64,000 nucleotides of DNA from assembly GCF_020524885.1 (NCBI RefSeq), contig NZ_JAIVKJ010000001.1, forward strand, positions 992,001 to 1,056,000, read 5' to 3'. The notes under the pieces are model-generated. The model ran no database searches, had not been told where the DNA came from, and was given only the letters and a program-made list of their open reading frames with translations. Shown here one piece after another: positions 34,870 to 44,231 of the stretch. Every line of letters starts with the position of its first letter. Positions within the stretch are counted from its first letter, which is position 1. Source of the stretch: Microbulbifer elongatus. Lineage in GTDB: Bacteria > Pseudomonadota > Gammaproteobacteria > Pseudomonadales > Cellvibrionaceae. A program made the position numbers and the translations under genes.

Positions 34870-35817
34870 ATGTTTGAAGGGCGTTGTTATGCCGAAAGCT
34901 GGCCCCTGCGCACGACCTTTGTCATTTCCCGCGGAGCGCGATCCGAAGCCCAGGTTGTCGTGGTGGAGTTGTCCTCTGAGGGCATCAGCGGGGTTGGAGA
35001 GTGCACCCCCTATCCTCGATATGGCGAAAGCGTCGAGTCGGTGCTGGCCGAAATCAATTCGGTGTTGCCGGCCCTGCGCCAGGGAATGAGCCGGGAGAAA
35101 CTGCAGGATGCCATGCCGGCAGGAGCGGCACGCAATGCGGTGGACTGCGCGCTGGAAGATTGGGAGCGCAAGAAGACCGGGCAAGTGATGGGTGGCCCCA
35201 CCTGGCTGCCGACAGTACAAACGCTGGTGATCGATGAGCCTGAGGCCATGGCGCAAGCGGCCTGCGCTGCCAGGGATGCGGGCGTGACGGTGCTCAAGCT
35301 CAAGCTCGATCACACGCGGGTGCTGGAGCGGGTGGCGGCTGTGCGCGCTGCGGCACCGGAATGCCAGTTGGTGATTGATGCCAATGAAGCCTGGGCAGCA
35401 CAGGGCTTGCCGGCACTGTGTGAGTCGCTTGCAGAGCAGGGCGTCGCGATGCTGGAACAGCCATTGCCCGCCGGGGAAGATGAATTTCTATGCGAGTTTT
35501 CACACCCGCTGCCCATCTGTGCCGATGAAAGCTGCCACACCCGCGCCGACCTGCCGAGACTGAAACCCTTGTATGACATGGTGAATATCAAACTGGATAA
35601 GGCCGGAGGCATCTGCGAGGCGTTGGCGCTGGCGGATACTGCGAGAAAACAAGGGTTCGAGGTAATGCTTGGGTGCATGCTGTGCACATCGCGCGCGATA
35701 CGTGCCGCCTGGCCCCTGGGGGAGCACGCCCGGTTTGTGGATCTCGATGGCCCCACCTGGCTGGCAAAAGATGTGAAACCGCTGCGATTTGCCGACGGGC
35801 GGGTTTACTGGACCTGA
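34870..35817 (+). CDS. L-Ala-D/L-Glu epimerase (dipeptide epimerase), enolase superfamily
   Basis: Expected to epimerise L-Ala-D-Glu from murein peptides to L-Ala-L-Glu so it can be used. The 315-residue protein has the enolase-superfamily acid-base lysine (VLKLKLD), metal ligands in VIDANEAW, MLEQPLP and CADESCH, and the second lysine in VNIKLDKAGG. N-acetyl-D-glutamate racemase (DgcA) is a close alternative. It is convergent with an MpaA-like amidase, which makes the tripeptide substrate chain coherent. Both lie between mucC and mucD. GGAG precedes the ATG. Confidence 0.88.
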   Translation: MFEGRCYAESWPLRTTFVISRGARSEAQVVVVELSSEGISGVGECTPYPRYGESVESVLAEINSVLPALRQGMSREKLQDAMPAGAARNAVDCALEDWERKKTGQVMGGPTWLPTVQTLVIDEPEAMAQAACAARDAGVTVLKLKLDHTRVLERVAAVRAAAPECQLVIDANEAWAAQGLPALCESLAEQGVAMLEQPLPAGEDEFLCEFSHPLPICADESCHTRADLPRLKPLYDMVNIKLDKAGGICEALALADTARKQGFEVMLGCMLCTSRAIRAAWPLGEHARFVDLDGPTWLAKDVKPLRFADGRVYWT

Positions 35818-35863
35818 ATATTTACAGTGCGAGGGAGGGCCTCAAGATTGCGCTGGCCGCATT

Positions 35864-36610
35864 TCAGGGAACGTAGCGCAGCAGCTCGGTGGTGATATCC
35901 AGGTACTCTTCACTGGCGACGTCCGCGGAGATAGGTGGGTACTCCAGGGTAATACAATGGTATTCCTGTTGGGCACACCAGGTGCCAAAAGACCCTGGTG
36001 TCTGGTAGCCCAGCTCAGTGACCAGAGGCAGTTCCATACGCTCTGCGAGCCACTGACCAAGGGGGCTCTGCAGGGGGTCTTCCACGCAGGCCAGCGGCTC
36101 ATGAATTGAGACCAGCCAGGCGGGCTCCAGCTCCCTGATCAGGCGACAAAGCGCCTGGGTTTCCGGTTCTGACCCGGCGCGGTCGCCACTGGACAGGTGG
36201 ACGTCGCGCTCCTCTGCAGCGCTGTTCCACCGGTAAACGGTGCCGCCGCCCTGCCAGTTGATGGTGGCGAAGTTCCGGTTCAGGTCCACGCCTCGCGCAT
36301 TCGAGCGAATGCCCAGCTGGCAGCCGTCCGGGTTGACCGCGAGGATGACGTGGTGCCGCAGCTGCCCAGCCTCCAGAGACCGCAGGGCGCAGGAAAGGGT
36401 GACCACTGCGGCCACCTCATCGCCGTGGGTGCCGGCCATTACCATGCCGGTGTGTTCATCCCGAATATCGGCGGGAAAGTAGAGCAGCGGGGCTCCGAGC
36501 ACTGACTGTCCATATTGCAGGCGCTGACTGTGGAATATCCCGCGTTCACTGCGGGGGCGCAATGTGGGCATTGAGTCGTTGTGCGGGGCGGTGTTTCGGG
36601 GCTGTGTCAT
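35864..36610 (-). CDS. mpaA: Murein peptide amidase A-like M14 carboxypeptidase
   Basis: MpaA cuts the D-Glu-meso-diaminopimelate bond of murein tripeptide in the cytoplasm. The zinc site is visible as His and Glu in AGTHGDEVA and His in VSIHEPL; the catalytic Glu is in TLEYPP. RSNARGVDLNRNF is the substrate-binding arginine/asparagine segment. About 248 residues from the ATG at 36610; a GTG at 36634 is also in frame. It is convergent with the epimerase and divergent from mucD. Confidence 0.87.
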   Translation of the reverse strand: MTQPRNTAPHNDSMPTLRPRSERGIFHSQRLQYGQSVLGAPLLYFPADIRDEHTGMVMAGTHGDEVAAVVTLSCALRSLEAGQLRHHVILAVNPDGCQLGIRSNARGVDLNRNFATINWQGGGTVYRWNSAAEERDVHLSSGDRAGSEPETQALCRLIRELEPAWLVSIHEPLACVEDPLQSPLGQWLAERMELPLVTELGYQTPGSFGTWCAQQEYHCITLEYPPISADVASEEYLDITTELLRYVP

Positions 36611-36654
36611 GTTCTGTTCAGGCGTCCTTAACACTGTTTTACACTGAGTTATGA

Positions 36655-36681
36655 GAACTTTTCCGCGAAACGTCCAACTAA
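36655..36681 (+). promoter_or_regulatory. Possible sigma-E promoter upstream of mucD
   Basis: GAACTT (36655-36660) and ACTAA (36677-36681) are 16 bp apart, partly matching the sigma-E consensus GGAACTT and TCTRA. It would give mucD a leader of about 170 nt and independent envelope-stress control. Confidence 0.3.
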
Positions 36682-36855
36682 CAGTGTGATACCGGTCGAC
36701 TGGGGCTTTCTAGAGTCGAGACCTGGAGTCGAGGCCGGTAGCGGTACCTGAGCTGGCAACACTTGGCGGATAACACTGAGTGATAGCCATAAAGGTCAGA
36801 GTTCCGAACACATTTTTTTGAATATTAGTAAAAGCGCTTATCAGGGGTAACAAAT

Positions 36856-38274
36856 ATGGTTGCACGCTTTTCGCAGTTTTTGCTTGCACTTTGTATTCTG
36901 GTTTCCTTCTCTGTGGCTTCTACGGCCGCCAGTGCCCGCGGCCTGCCGGAGTTGACGGACCTTATCGAGCAGAATTCGCCGGCGGTGGTGAAGATCAATA
37001 CCGTGGAACGCAGCCGCGCGTCACGCAATGGTGGGGTACCACCCCAGTACCAGCAGGATATCCCGGATATTTTCCGCCATCTGCTGGAGCCCCGTCAGCG
37101 CCAGCAACGACCGGTGGCCAGTATGGGCTCCGGGTTCATCATCTCCAAAGATGGCTATGTAGTCACCAATAACCACGTAGTGGATGGCGCGGATGAGGTG
37201 CTCGTCACTCTTACGGACCGCCGAGAGTACGAGGCCAAGGTTGTGGGCACCGACCCGCGCTCGGATCTCGCGCTGCTGAAAGTGGACGCCGATGATCTCC
37301 CCTCTATTCGCTGGGGGGACTCGGAGAGAATCAAGGTAGGCGAATGGGTAGTGGCCATCGGCTCGCCCTTCGGGCTGGATTACTCGGCCAGTGCGGGGAT
37401 CGTCAGCGCCATGGGACGCAGTATCCCCAATGAGAGCCGCGAGAACTATGTGCCTTTCATTCAAACTGACGTTGCGATTAACCCGGGCAACTCCGGCGGC
37501 CCGTTGTTCAACCTGAATGGTGAGGTTGTCGGTATCAATTCCCAGATCTATACCCGCAGCGGCGGATCCATTGGCCTGTCTTTCGCGATTCCGGCGAGCC
37601 TGGCCCAGGACGTGGTGGCGCAGCTGAGAGAAAAAGGGCGTGTGGATCGAGGCTGGCTGGGCGTCGGTATCCAGGATGTGGACCGCAAGCTGGCCAAGGC
37701 AATGGGCCTGGGTAAGCCTTCCGGGGCGCTGGTGGGCCAGCTGGAAGCTGGATCCCCTGCAGATAAGGCGGGCATCAAGGTTGGCGACATCATTACCCGG
37801 TTCGACAGCGAGAAGATCAGCATGTCCGGTGACCTGCCTCACGTGGTCGGCCAGACCCGCCCGGGTGCAGAGGTGCCGGTGATTCTGATGCGTGAGGGCA
37901 ACGAAAAGAGACTGAAAGTGCGTGTCGGTGCGCTGCCCGGCGACGACGATGTCCAGCAGGCATCGGTCTCGCCCCAAAGCTCGGATATCGGCGGTCGCCT
38001 GGGGCTGGCGGTAGATGATATCCCCGACAGTCTGAAACAGCGTCTGGGCGTTGAAAGCGGTGTGGTAGTGAAGCAGGTGGTGCCCGGAAAGGCCGGTGCC
38101 AATGCGGGCCTGCGTAGCGGCGATATCATCGCCCAGCTCGGGTTCGACCAGGTGGAGTCCCTCGCCGATTACCAGAAAATCGTCAAGAAGTTGCCCAAGG
38201 GTGAATTGCTGCCCATCCGCTTCTTCCGCGGGGGGCAGCCCACCTTCCGTACCATCCAGATCGAAGAGGACTGA
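36856..38274 (+). CDS. mucD: DegP/DegQ-family periplasmic serine protease (MucD)
   Basis: Degrades or refolds damaged periplasmic proteins. The 472-residue precursor has a signal peptide (cleavage near ASA-RG), the catalytic triad His107 (TNNHVVDG), Asp137 (RSDLALL) and Ser213 (NPGNSGGP), and two PDZ domains (from about 260 and 380). It belongs to the rpoE/algU-mucABCD cluster of Pseudomonas, but two unrelated genes separate it from mucC here. lepA follows. Confidence 0.96.
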   Translation: MVARFSQFLLALCILVSFSVASTAASARGLPELTDLIEQNSPAVVKINTVERSRASRNGGVPPQYQQDIPDIFRHLLEPRQRQQRPVASMGSGFIISKDGYVVTNNHVVDGADEVLVTLTDRREYEAKVVGTDPRSDLALLKVDADDLPSIRWGDSERIKVGEWVVAIGSPFGLDYSASAGIVSAMGRSIPNESRENYVPFIQTDVAINPGNSGGPLFNLNGEVVGINSQIYTRSGGSIGLSFAIPASLAQDVVAQLREKGRVDRGWLGVGIQDVDRKLAKAMGLGKPSGALVGQLEAGSPADKAGIKVGDIITRFDSEKISMSGDLPHVVGQTRPGAEVPVILMREGNEKRLKVRVGALPGDDDVQQASVSPQSSDIGGRLGLAVDDIPDSLKQRLGVESGVVVKQVVPGKAGANAGLRSGDIIAQLGFDQVESLADYQKIVKKLPKGELLPIRFFRGGQPTFRTIQIEED

Positions 38275-38478
38275 TCTCAGTGATTGGGCGGGCTCCAGCG
38301 GTGGTCACTGTGGTGATTTAGACGCTGTCGGGCGCCCGCTTGGGTGCCCGGAGCCCCCGACCTGACGGGGCTCCGCGGAGATTGGATGCACTTTTCCTGC
38401 AACCTGTTAGACTTGCGCCCACAGCGCGGCCCGGTCCGCCCATTAACTCACTGATTTTTAAAAGGTTTTATCCTCGCA

Positions 38479-40284
38479 GTGGCCACTGATCTCTCCCATA
38501 TCCGCAACTTTTCCATCATCGCCCACATCGACCACGGAAAATCCACCCTCGCCGATCGTTTTATCCAGGTCTGCGGTGGCCTTAGCGACCGTGAAATGGC
38601 GGCGCAGGTGCTCGACAGCATGGATATCGAGCGGGAGCGGGGCATTACCATCAAGGCCCAGAGCGTGACCCTGGATTACAAGGCACGCGATGGTAAAACC
38701 TATCAGCTCAATTTTATTGATACCCCCGGACACGTGGACTTTTCCTACGAAGTATCCCGCTCGCTGGCCGCCTGTGAGGGCGCGCTGCTGGTGGTAGATG
38801 CGGCCCAGGGGGTGGAGGCGCAGTCGGTAGCTAACTGCTACACCGCGATCGAGCAGGGCCTGGAAGTGATTCCGGTGCTGAACAAGATGGATCTCCCCCA
38901 GGCCGAGCCGGAAAAGGTTGCGGAGGAGATTGAAGACATTATCGGTATCGATGCCACTGAGGCGACGCGCTGTAGCGCCAAATCTGGTCTCGGTGTGGAA
39001 GACGTACTGGAAGATCTGGTGCGTCTGGTACCGCCGCCGCAAGGCGATGTAGAGGCACCGCTGCAGGCACTGATCATCGACTCCTGGTTTGACAGCTACC
39101 TGGGGGTAGTGTCGCTGGTGCGGGTGGTTCAGGGAACGCTGAGCACCAAAGACAAGATTGTTACCAAGTCCCTCGGCCGCCCCCATGTGGTGGACAGCGT
39201 GGGCGTGTTTACCCCCAAGCGCAAAGAGACCGGTGTCCTCAGGGCTGGTGAAGTGGGCTTTGTGGTTGCGGGCATCAAGGACATTCACGGTGCACCGGTG
39301 GGCGATACCCTGACCCACGCCAAGGGCGCCGACGAAGTGTCCATGCTGCCCGGTTTCCAACGGGTGAAGCCGCAGGTCTACGCCGGCCTGTTCCCGGTCA
39401 GCTCCGATGACTACGAGGCCTTCCGCGATGCCCTCGACAAGCTGTCGCTGAACGACGCATCCCTGTTTTACGAGCCGGAAACCTCCGACGCGCTGGGCTT
39501 CGGCTTCCGCTGCGGCTTCCTGGGTATGCTGCATATGGAGATTATTCAGGAGCGCCTAGAACGCGAGTACGACCTGGACCTGATCACCACTGCACCAACC
39601 GTGGTGTATGAAGTGCAGCTGAACAACGGCGACCTCGTAAATATGGACAACCCCTCTCGCATGCCCGACCTGGGCGTGATCGAGGAGATGCGCGAGCCCA
39701 TCGTGGAAGCCAATATCTTGGTGCCCCAGGATTATCTCGGCAACGTGATCACCCTGTGTGTGGAAAAGCGCGGTATCCAGAAAGATATGCAGTACGTGGG
39801 TGGCCAGGTTTCCCTGCGCTATGAGCTGCCCATGAGCGAAGTGGTGATGGACTTCTTTGACCGCCTGAAGTCGGTAAGCCGCGGTTTCGCCTCACTGGAT
39901 TACAACTTTGTGCGTTTTGACCCGGCAAAGCTGGTGCGTCTTGATATCCTGATCAACGGTGAGCGGGTGGATGCTCTGGCGGTGATCCTGCACCGGGATA
40001 ACGCCCAGCAGCGTGGCCGCGCCCTCGCCGAGAAAATGAAAGAGCTGATTCCACGCCAGATGTTTGATGTGGCCATCCAGGCTGCCATCGGCGGACAGGT
40101 GATTGCCCGCACCACGGTGAAGGCCTTGCGCAAGAACGTAACCGCAAAATGTTACGGTGGCGACGTCACCCGTAAGAAGAAACTGCTGGAAAAACAGAAG
40201 GCCGGTAAGCGCCGCATGAAGCAGCTGGGTAAGGTCGAGGTGCCCCAGGATGCCTTCCTGGCGGTGTTGAAGGTAGACAGCTGA
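38479..40284 (+). CDS. lepA: Elongation factor 4 (LepA)
   Basis: Ribosome-associated GTPase affecting initiation, assembly or back-translocation. The 601-residue protein has P-loop [13 protein letters not shown], switch [39 protein letters not shown], and the EF4-specific C-terminal domain ending [15 protein letters not shown]. The start is GTG with AAGG upstream. It precedes lepB, the usual pair. Confidence 0.98.
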   Translation: MATDLSHIRNFSIIAHIDHGKSTLADRFIQVCGGLSDREMAAQVLDSMDIERERGITIKAQSVTLDYKARDGKTYQLNFIDTPGHVDFSYEVSRSLAACEGALLVVDAAQGVEAQSVANCYTAIEQGLEVIPVLNKMDLPQAEPEKVAEEIEDIIGIDATEATRCSAKSGLGVEDVLEDLVRLVPPPQGDVEAPLQALIIDSWFDSYLGVVSLVRVVQGTLSTKDKIVTKSLGRPHVVDSVGVFTPKRKETGVLRAGEVGFVVAGIKDIHGAPVGDTLTHAKGADEVSMLPGFQRVKPQVYAGLFPVSSDDYEAFRDALDKLSLNDASLFYEPETSDALGFGFRCGFLGMLHMEIIQERLEREYDLDLITTAPTVVYEVQLNNGDLVNMDNPSRMPDLGVIEEMREPIVEANILVPQDYLGNVITLCVEKRGIQKDMQYVGGQVSLRYELPMSEVVMDFFDRLKSVSRGFASLDYNFVRFDPAKLVRLDILINGERVDALAVILHRDNAQQRGRALAEKMKELIPRQMFDVAIQAAIGGQVIARTTVKALRKNVTAKCYGGDVTRKKKLLEKQKAGKRRMKQLGKVEVPQDAFLAVLKVDS

Positions 40285-40303
40285 TTTTTGCCTGAACACA
40301 ATT

Positions 40304-40331
40304 GAAGCCCCACCGATTGAGTCGGGGCTCT
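40304..40331 (+). terminator. Weak terminator-like hairpin after lepA
   Basis: AGCCCC (40306-40311) pairs with GGGGCT (40324-40329) with a loop that can also pair in part. The T-run is poor, so readthrough into lepB is likely. Confidence 0.35.
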
Positions 40332-40386
40332 TGTGATTGAGGCTGCAGAAACGATCGATAAGAACCAGTCAGAAAGAGACGTTTGA

Positions 40387-41163
40387 ATGGATATCAATTT
40401 CCCCCTTATTTTGCTGTTACTCGTGGTTGTGACAGGGGTTATCTGGCTGTTTGACTTGCTGTTCCTGGCGCGCGGCCGCAAGGCCCGGGCGGCCAAAGGG
40501 CAGCCGGAGCAGGAGCCGGTCGTAGTGGAGTACGCCAAGTCCTTTTTCCCGGTGCTGGCGATTGTGTTCGTGCTCCGTTCTTTCCTGGTTGAGCCTTTCC
40601 AGATTCCCTCGGCATCCATGGATCCCACCCTGCAGGTGGGGGACTTTATCCTGGTCAACAAATACGCTTACGGTTTGCGCTTGCCGGTGTCCCGCACCAA
40701 AGTATTCGATATTGGCGAGCCCAAGCGCGGTGATGTGATGGTGTTCTTCCCGCCCCACGCCAATGAAACCTATTACATCAAGCGTGTGATCGGCCTGCCG
40801 GGGGACCAGATCCGGGTGGTCAACAACCAGCTGTTTATCAACGGCAAGCCCGCGCCACAGGAACTGATCCAGGCGCTGCCTCCCGGCAACCCGGAGAAAG
40901 AATTCCTGTGGGAGGAAATTGACGGTCATCGCCACCTGATGGCGAAGCAGGTTGTTGCCAGTCGTTTCGGCAATGTGCGTACACTGGTGGTGCCTGAAGG
41001 GCACTATTTCATGATGGGCGACAACCGAGACAACAGCCTGGACAGCCGCAAGTGGGGCTTTGTGCCCGAGAAAGACATTGTCGGCAAGGCCTTTGCAATC
41101 TGGATGCATTGGGACAAACTAATGAGCCTGCCCAGCTTTGATCGGGTAGGTGGCATCGAGTAG
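40387..41163 (+). CDS. lepB: Signal peptidase I
   Basis: Cleaves signal peptides on the periplasmic side of the inner membrane. The 258-residue protein has two N-terminal membrane spans (about 5-28 and 55-70), the catalytic Ser77 (IPSASMDPTL) and general-base Lys132 (YYIKRVIGLPGD), and box E FMMGDNRDNSLDSRKWG. Length and motifs are normal. It sits in lepA-lepB-DUF4845-rnc-era-recO. Confidence 0.97.
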   Translation: MDINFPLILLLLVVVTGVIWLFDLLFLARGRKARAAKGQPEQEPVVVEYAKSFFPVLAIVFVLRSFLVEPFQIPSASMDPTLQVGDFILVNKYAYGLRLPVSRTKVFDIGEPKRGDVMVFFPPHANETYYIKRVIGLPGDQIRVVNNQLFINGKPAPQELIQALPPGNPEKEFLWEEIDGHRHLMAKQVVASRFGNVRTLVVPEGHYFMMGDNRDNSLDSRKWGFVPEKDIVGKAFAIWMHWDKLMSLPSFDRVGGIE

Positions 41164-41237
41164 GACTCGCTGCATAAACAAACGATAAAGACTGAAACCA
41201 GGGACCGGTTTTAATAACGATAAAACGGTACTACGCA

Positions 41238-41684
41238 ATGGCTTTTCAACTAGGTAAATCGCTGGCTGCCCAGCGGGGCATGAGTTACTGGGGCTGGCTG
41301 TTTGTGATTGCAGTGTTCGGTTTCGGCCTGACCATCGTGTCCAAAATGGGCCCGGCTTATATCGACGCGCATTTTGTGGAAGAGGGGCTGCAGACCCTGT
41401 CCAAGCAAAGTGCTGTGCGCGACATGAGTAACTCTGAGATCAAGCGCGAGCTTGACCGGTTCTTTACCATCAATAATGTGCGCGGCGAGCCCGCCAAGGC
41501 GGTAAAGATTATCCGCGGTGCCGACAGCACCCTGGTAAGCATCAACTATGAATTGCGTCAGCCACTGTTCCACAATGTGGACGTGGTGATGAAGTTTGAT
41601 AAACAACTGAATACTGCCAAACCCGAGCTCTGCTGCGAGCCGCTGGTGGATCTTGAGCAGTTTCGCAAGCGAGACGAATACTGA
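41238..41684 (+). CDS. DUF4845 membrane protein
   Basis: The 148-residue protein has one N-terminal membrane span (YWGWLFVIAVFGFGLTIVSKMG) and a small periplasmic domain with YIDAHFVEEGLQTL and INYELRQPLFHNVDVVMKFD. It is the DUF4845 protein always found between lepB and rnc in Pseudomonas-type genomes. Function unknown. rnc starts three bases after its stop. Confidence 0.88.
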   Translation: MAFQLGKSLAAQRGMSYWGWLFVIAVFGFGLTIVSKMGPAYIDAHFVEEGLQTLSKQSAVRDMSNSEIKRELDRFFTINNVRGEPAKAVKIIRGADSTLVSINYELRQPLFHNVDVVMKFDKQLNTAKPELCCEPLVDLEQFRKRDEY

Positions 41685-41687
41685 CCG

Positions 41688-42368
41688 GTGACAGACCTCC
41701 ACCTGCAACGACTCGGCAACCGCCTGGGCTATGAATTCACCCGGGCGGACCTACTTACCCTGGCACTGACCCACCGCTCCCACGGCAGCCGGAATAACGA
41801 GCGGCTAGAATTTCTTGGCGACTCCATCCTCGGGTTTACCATCAGTGCCGCACTGTTTGAAAAATTTCCCGAAGGTCGCGAAGGCCAGATGAGCCGCTTG
41901 CGCGCGCAGCTGGTGAGTGGCGAAACCCTCGCCAAACTGGCGCGCGAGCTGGAGCTCGGTGAATGTCTGCGTCTTGGGGAAGGCGAGATGAAAAGTGGCG
42001 GCCACCGCCGCGCCTCGATCCTGGCGGATGCGGTAGAGGCCATTATCGGCGCCATTTACCTGGATGCCGGCCTCGAGGCTGCGCGCGAGCGGGTGCTGGC
42101 GTGGTTCGCCCCACGCCTGCAGAACCTGTCATTGGAAACCGCCAAAGACCCCAAAACCCGTCTTCAGGAATGGTTGCAGGCGCGCCAGAAGCCGCTACCG
42201 GACTACCAGGTGGTGGAGGTTGCCGGTGAGGAACACTCCCAGCAGTTTGTGGTGGAGTGTCGGGTGGCCGGCCTCAACTCACCCGTTCGCGGCACTGCCA
42301 GCAACCGTCGGGCGGCGGAAAAGGCCGCCGCCAGTGAAGCCTACGCTCGACTGACCGGGCAGGGCTGA
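41688..42368 (+). CDS. rnc: Ribonuclease III
   Basis: Cuts double-stranded RNA in rRNA processing and regulation. The 226-residue protein has the signature [13 protein letters not shown] with catalytic Glu and Asp, a second acidic site [15 protein letters not shown], and a C-terminal double-stranded RNA-binding domain ([17 protein letters not shown] ... [14 protein letters not shown]). The start is GTG, close to the preceding stop. It shares the rnc-era-recO operon. Confidence 0.98.
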   Translation: MTDLHLQRLGNRLGYEFTRADLLTLALTHRSHGSRNNERLEFLGDSILGFTISAALFEKFPEGREGQMSRLRAQLVSGETLAKLARELELGECLRLGEGEMKSGGHRRASILADAVEAIIGAIYLDAGLEAARERVLAWFAPRLQNLSLETAKDPKTRLQEWLQARQKPLPDYQVVEVAGEEHSQQFVVECRVAGLNSPVRGTASNRRAAEKAAASEAYARLTGQG

Positions 42369-42457
42369 CTCTATAATCTGCACCAGTATTTAATGCCCAT
42401 TTTCACGCAGGCCATTTGGCGGCCTGTGCGTAGGCCCAAGAGGCCCGGAGATTTCCC

Positions 42458-43369
42458 TTGAGCGATTCAGACACCTCGCCCACCCGCTGTGGATACGTGG
42501 CCATTGTCGGCCGGCCCAATGTGGGCAAATCCACCTTGTTGAACCACATGTTGGGGCAGAAAATCTGCATTACGTCCCGCAAGCCCCAGACTACCCGCCA
42601 CAATATGCTCGGCATCAAGACCGAGGGTGCCAACCAGATCATTTTTGTGGATACACCGGGACTGCACGCCGGTGAAGAAAAAGCCATCAATCGCTATATG
42701 AACCGCGCGGCCATCAGCTCCACGCGGGATGTAGACGTTGTGGTGTTTGTGGTGGAGCGCGCGCGCTGGACCGAGGGCGACGAGCTGGTGGCACAGAAAC
42801 TCCGGGGGCTGAAGTGCCCGCTGATCATCGCCATCAACAAGGTGGATCAGCTGGAAGACAAAAACGCACTGTTACCACAGCTCCAGGCGCTGGCGGAACG
42901 CTTTCCGGACGCGGAAATCGTGCCGATATCCGCACTGCGCGAAGCCAATCTCAAATCCCTGGAAGACGTTATTGTCGCGCGTCTACCTGAAGGCATGCAC
43001 TTCTTTGAGGAAGACCAGATTACCGATCGCAGCTCACGCTTTCTCGCCGCCGAGATCGTGCGCGAAAAGGTCATGCGGCAACTGGGTGCTGAACTTCCCT
43101 ACGCAGTGACCGTGGAGGTGGAGGAGTTTTCCCAGGAGGGCAAGATCCTGCATATCAGTGCAGCGATTCTGGTGGAACGCAACGGGCAGAAGCGCATTCT
43201 GATCGGTACCAAGGGTGAGCGCATCAAACAGATTGGTCAGCAGGCGCGCCAGGATATGGAACGTCTGTTTGACAGTAAAGTGATGCTCAATCTCTGGGTG
43301 AAAGTGAAATCTGGCTGGTCGGACGACGAGCGCGCGTTGCGCAGTCTCGGATACGTCGACAAGCGTTAA
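42458..43369 (+). CDS. era: GTPase Era
   Basis: Essential GTPase that binds the 3' end of 16S rRNA and couples ribosome assembly to growth. The 303-residue protein has G1 [12 protein letters not shown]3 DTPGLH, G4 NKVDQL, and a C-terminal KH domain ([20 protein letters not shown]). The start is TTG with GGAG seven bases upstream; no better ATG exists nearby. Confidence 0.97.
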   Translation: MSDSDTSPTRCGYVAIVGRPNVGKSTLLNHMLGQKICITSRKPQTTRHNMLGIKTEGANQIIFVDTPGLHAGEEKAINRYMNRAAISSTRDVDVVVFVVERARWTEGDELVAQKLRGLKCPLIIAINKVDQLEDKNALLPQLQALAERFPDAEIVPISALREANLKSLEDVIVARLPEGMHFFEEDQITDRSSRFLAAEIVREKVMRQLGAELPYAVTVEVEEFSQEGKILHISAAILVERNGQKRILIGTKGERIKQIGQQARQDMERLFDSKVMLNLWVKVKSGWSDDERALRSLGYVDKR

Positions 43370-43385
43370 CCGGGCTTGGACAACC

Positions 43386-44189
43386 GTGCAGCAGCTGCCC
43401 CCGCAACCGGCGTATATTCTGCACTCCCGGCCATTTCGTGACTCCAGCCTGATTCTGGAGCTGCTCACTCCCGATTATGGGCGCATCGCCTGCATTGCCA
43501 AGGGCGCGCGGCGCGACAAGCAGCGCCGCCAGCGCGCGCTGCAACCCTTTTCCCCGCTTCTGGTGACCCTGCTCGGGCGCCATGACCTCAAGACCCTCGG
43601 TCCCCTGGAAAATGCAGGTCAACCCCTGTGGCTCAAGGGCAGGGCGGTTTATGCCGGTCTTTATGCCAACGAATTGCTGGTGCGATTGCTTCCGGAAGGT
43701 GAGAGCCTGCTTGCGGTATTTGCTGCGTACCAGCAGCTGCTGCAAATGCTGGCATCGGTTTCTGGAGACAGTAGTGAAGAGCTCGAAGTGCCCCTGCGCC
43801 AGTTCGAATTACGCCTGCTGCAGTCACTGGGGAGCTGCCCCGAGCTCGGCTATAGCGCGGTTGAAAACGCGGCGGTGCGGGGCGCAGGGGTGTATCGATT
43901 GACTCCAGAAGACGGGTTCGTGCCCGTGGCTGTACCCGCTGGGCAGTCGATGGGGGCAGGCGATTTTCTCGGCGCGCAGCTGCTCGAAATGGCACAGCTG
44001 CTGGATACGAGTTTCTCGGACATGGAAAGTGGTGAGTTGGAGGACACCGAAACACTTCAGTTGGTAGTGTTAGCCCCCGAAACTCTGCCCGTGGCCAAAC
44101 GCCTTACCCGGCAACTGCTGCGGCCGCTGCTGGGCAGTCGGCCGCTGAAAAGCCGGGAGCTTTTCCGTCAGGTGTATTGCGAAGGTTGA
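43386..44189 (+). CDS. recO: DNA repair protein RecO
   Basis: Loads RecA on SSB-coated DNA with RecR in the RecFOR pathway. The 267-residue protein has the N-terminal OB fold (AYILHSRPFRDSSLILELLT ... IACIAKGARR) and a helical C-terminal part with LRQFELRLLQSLGSCPEL and LTRQLLRPLLGSRPLKSRELFRQ. pdxJ, which often follows, is absent; instead a kinase gene converges. Confidence 0.96.
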   Translation: MQQLPPQPAYILHSRPFRDSSLILELLTPDYGRIACIAKGARRDKQRRQRALQPFSPLLVTLLGRHDLKTLGPLENAGQPLWLKGRAVYAGLYANELLVRLLPEGESLLAVFAAYQQLLQMLASVSGDSSEELEVPLRQFELRLLQSLGSCPELGYSAVENAAVRGAGVYRLTPEDGFVPVAVPAGQSMGAGDFLGAQLLEMAQLLDTSFSDMESGELEDTETLQLVVLAPETLPVAKRLTRQLLRPLLGSRPLKSRELFRQVYCEG

Positions 44190-44231
44190 GGCCCGGCGGC
44201 TCTTCCACCACTCTTTACTTTTCGGCCTGGC

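Noticed and set aside
38342-38374. GC-rich hairpin between mucD and lepA as a terminator
   Set aside because: The stem GGAGCCCC/GGGGCTCC is good but no T-run follows; left out as a terminator.
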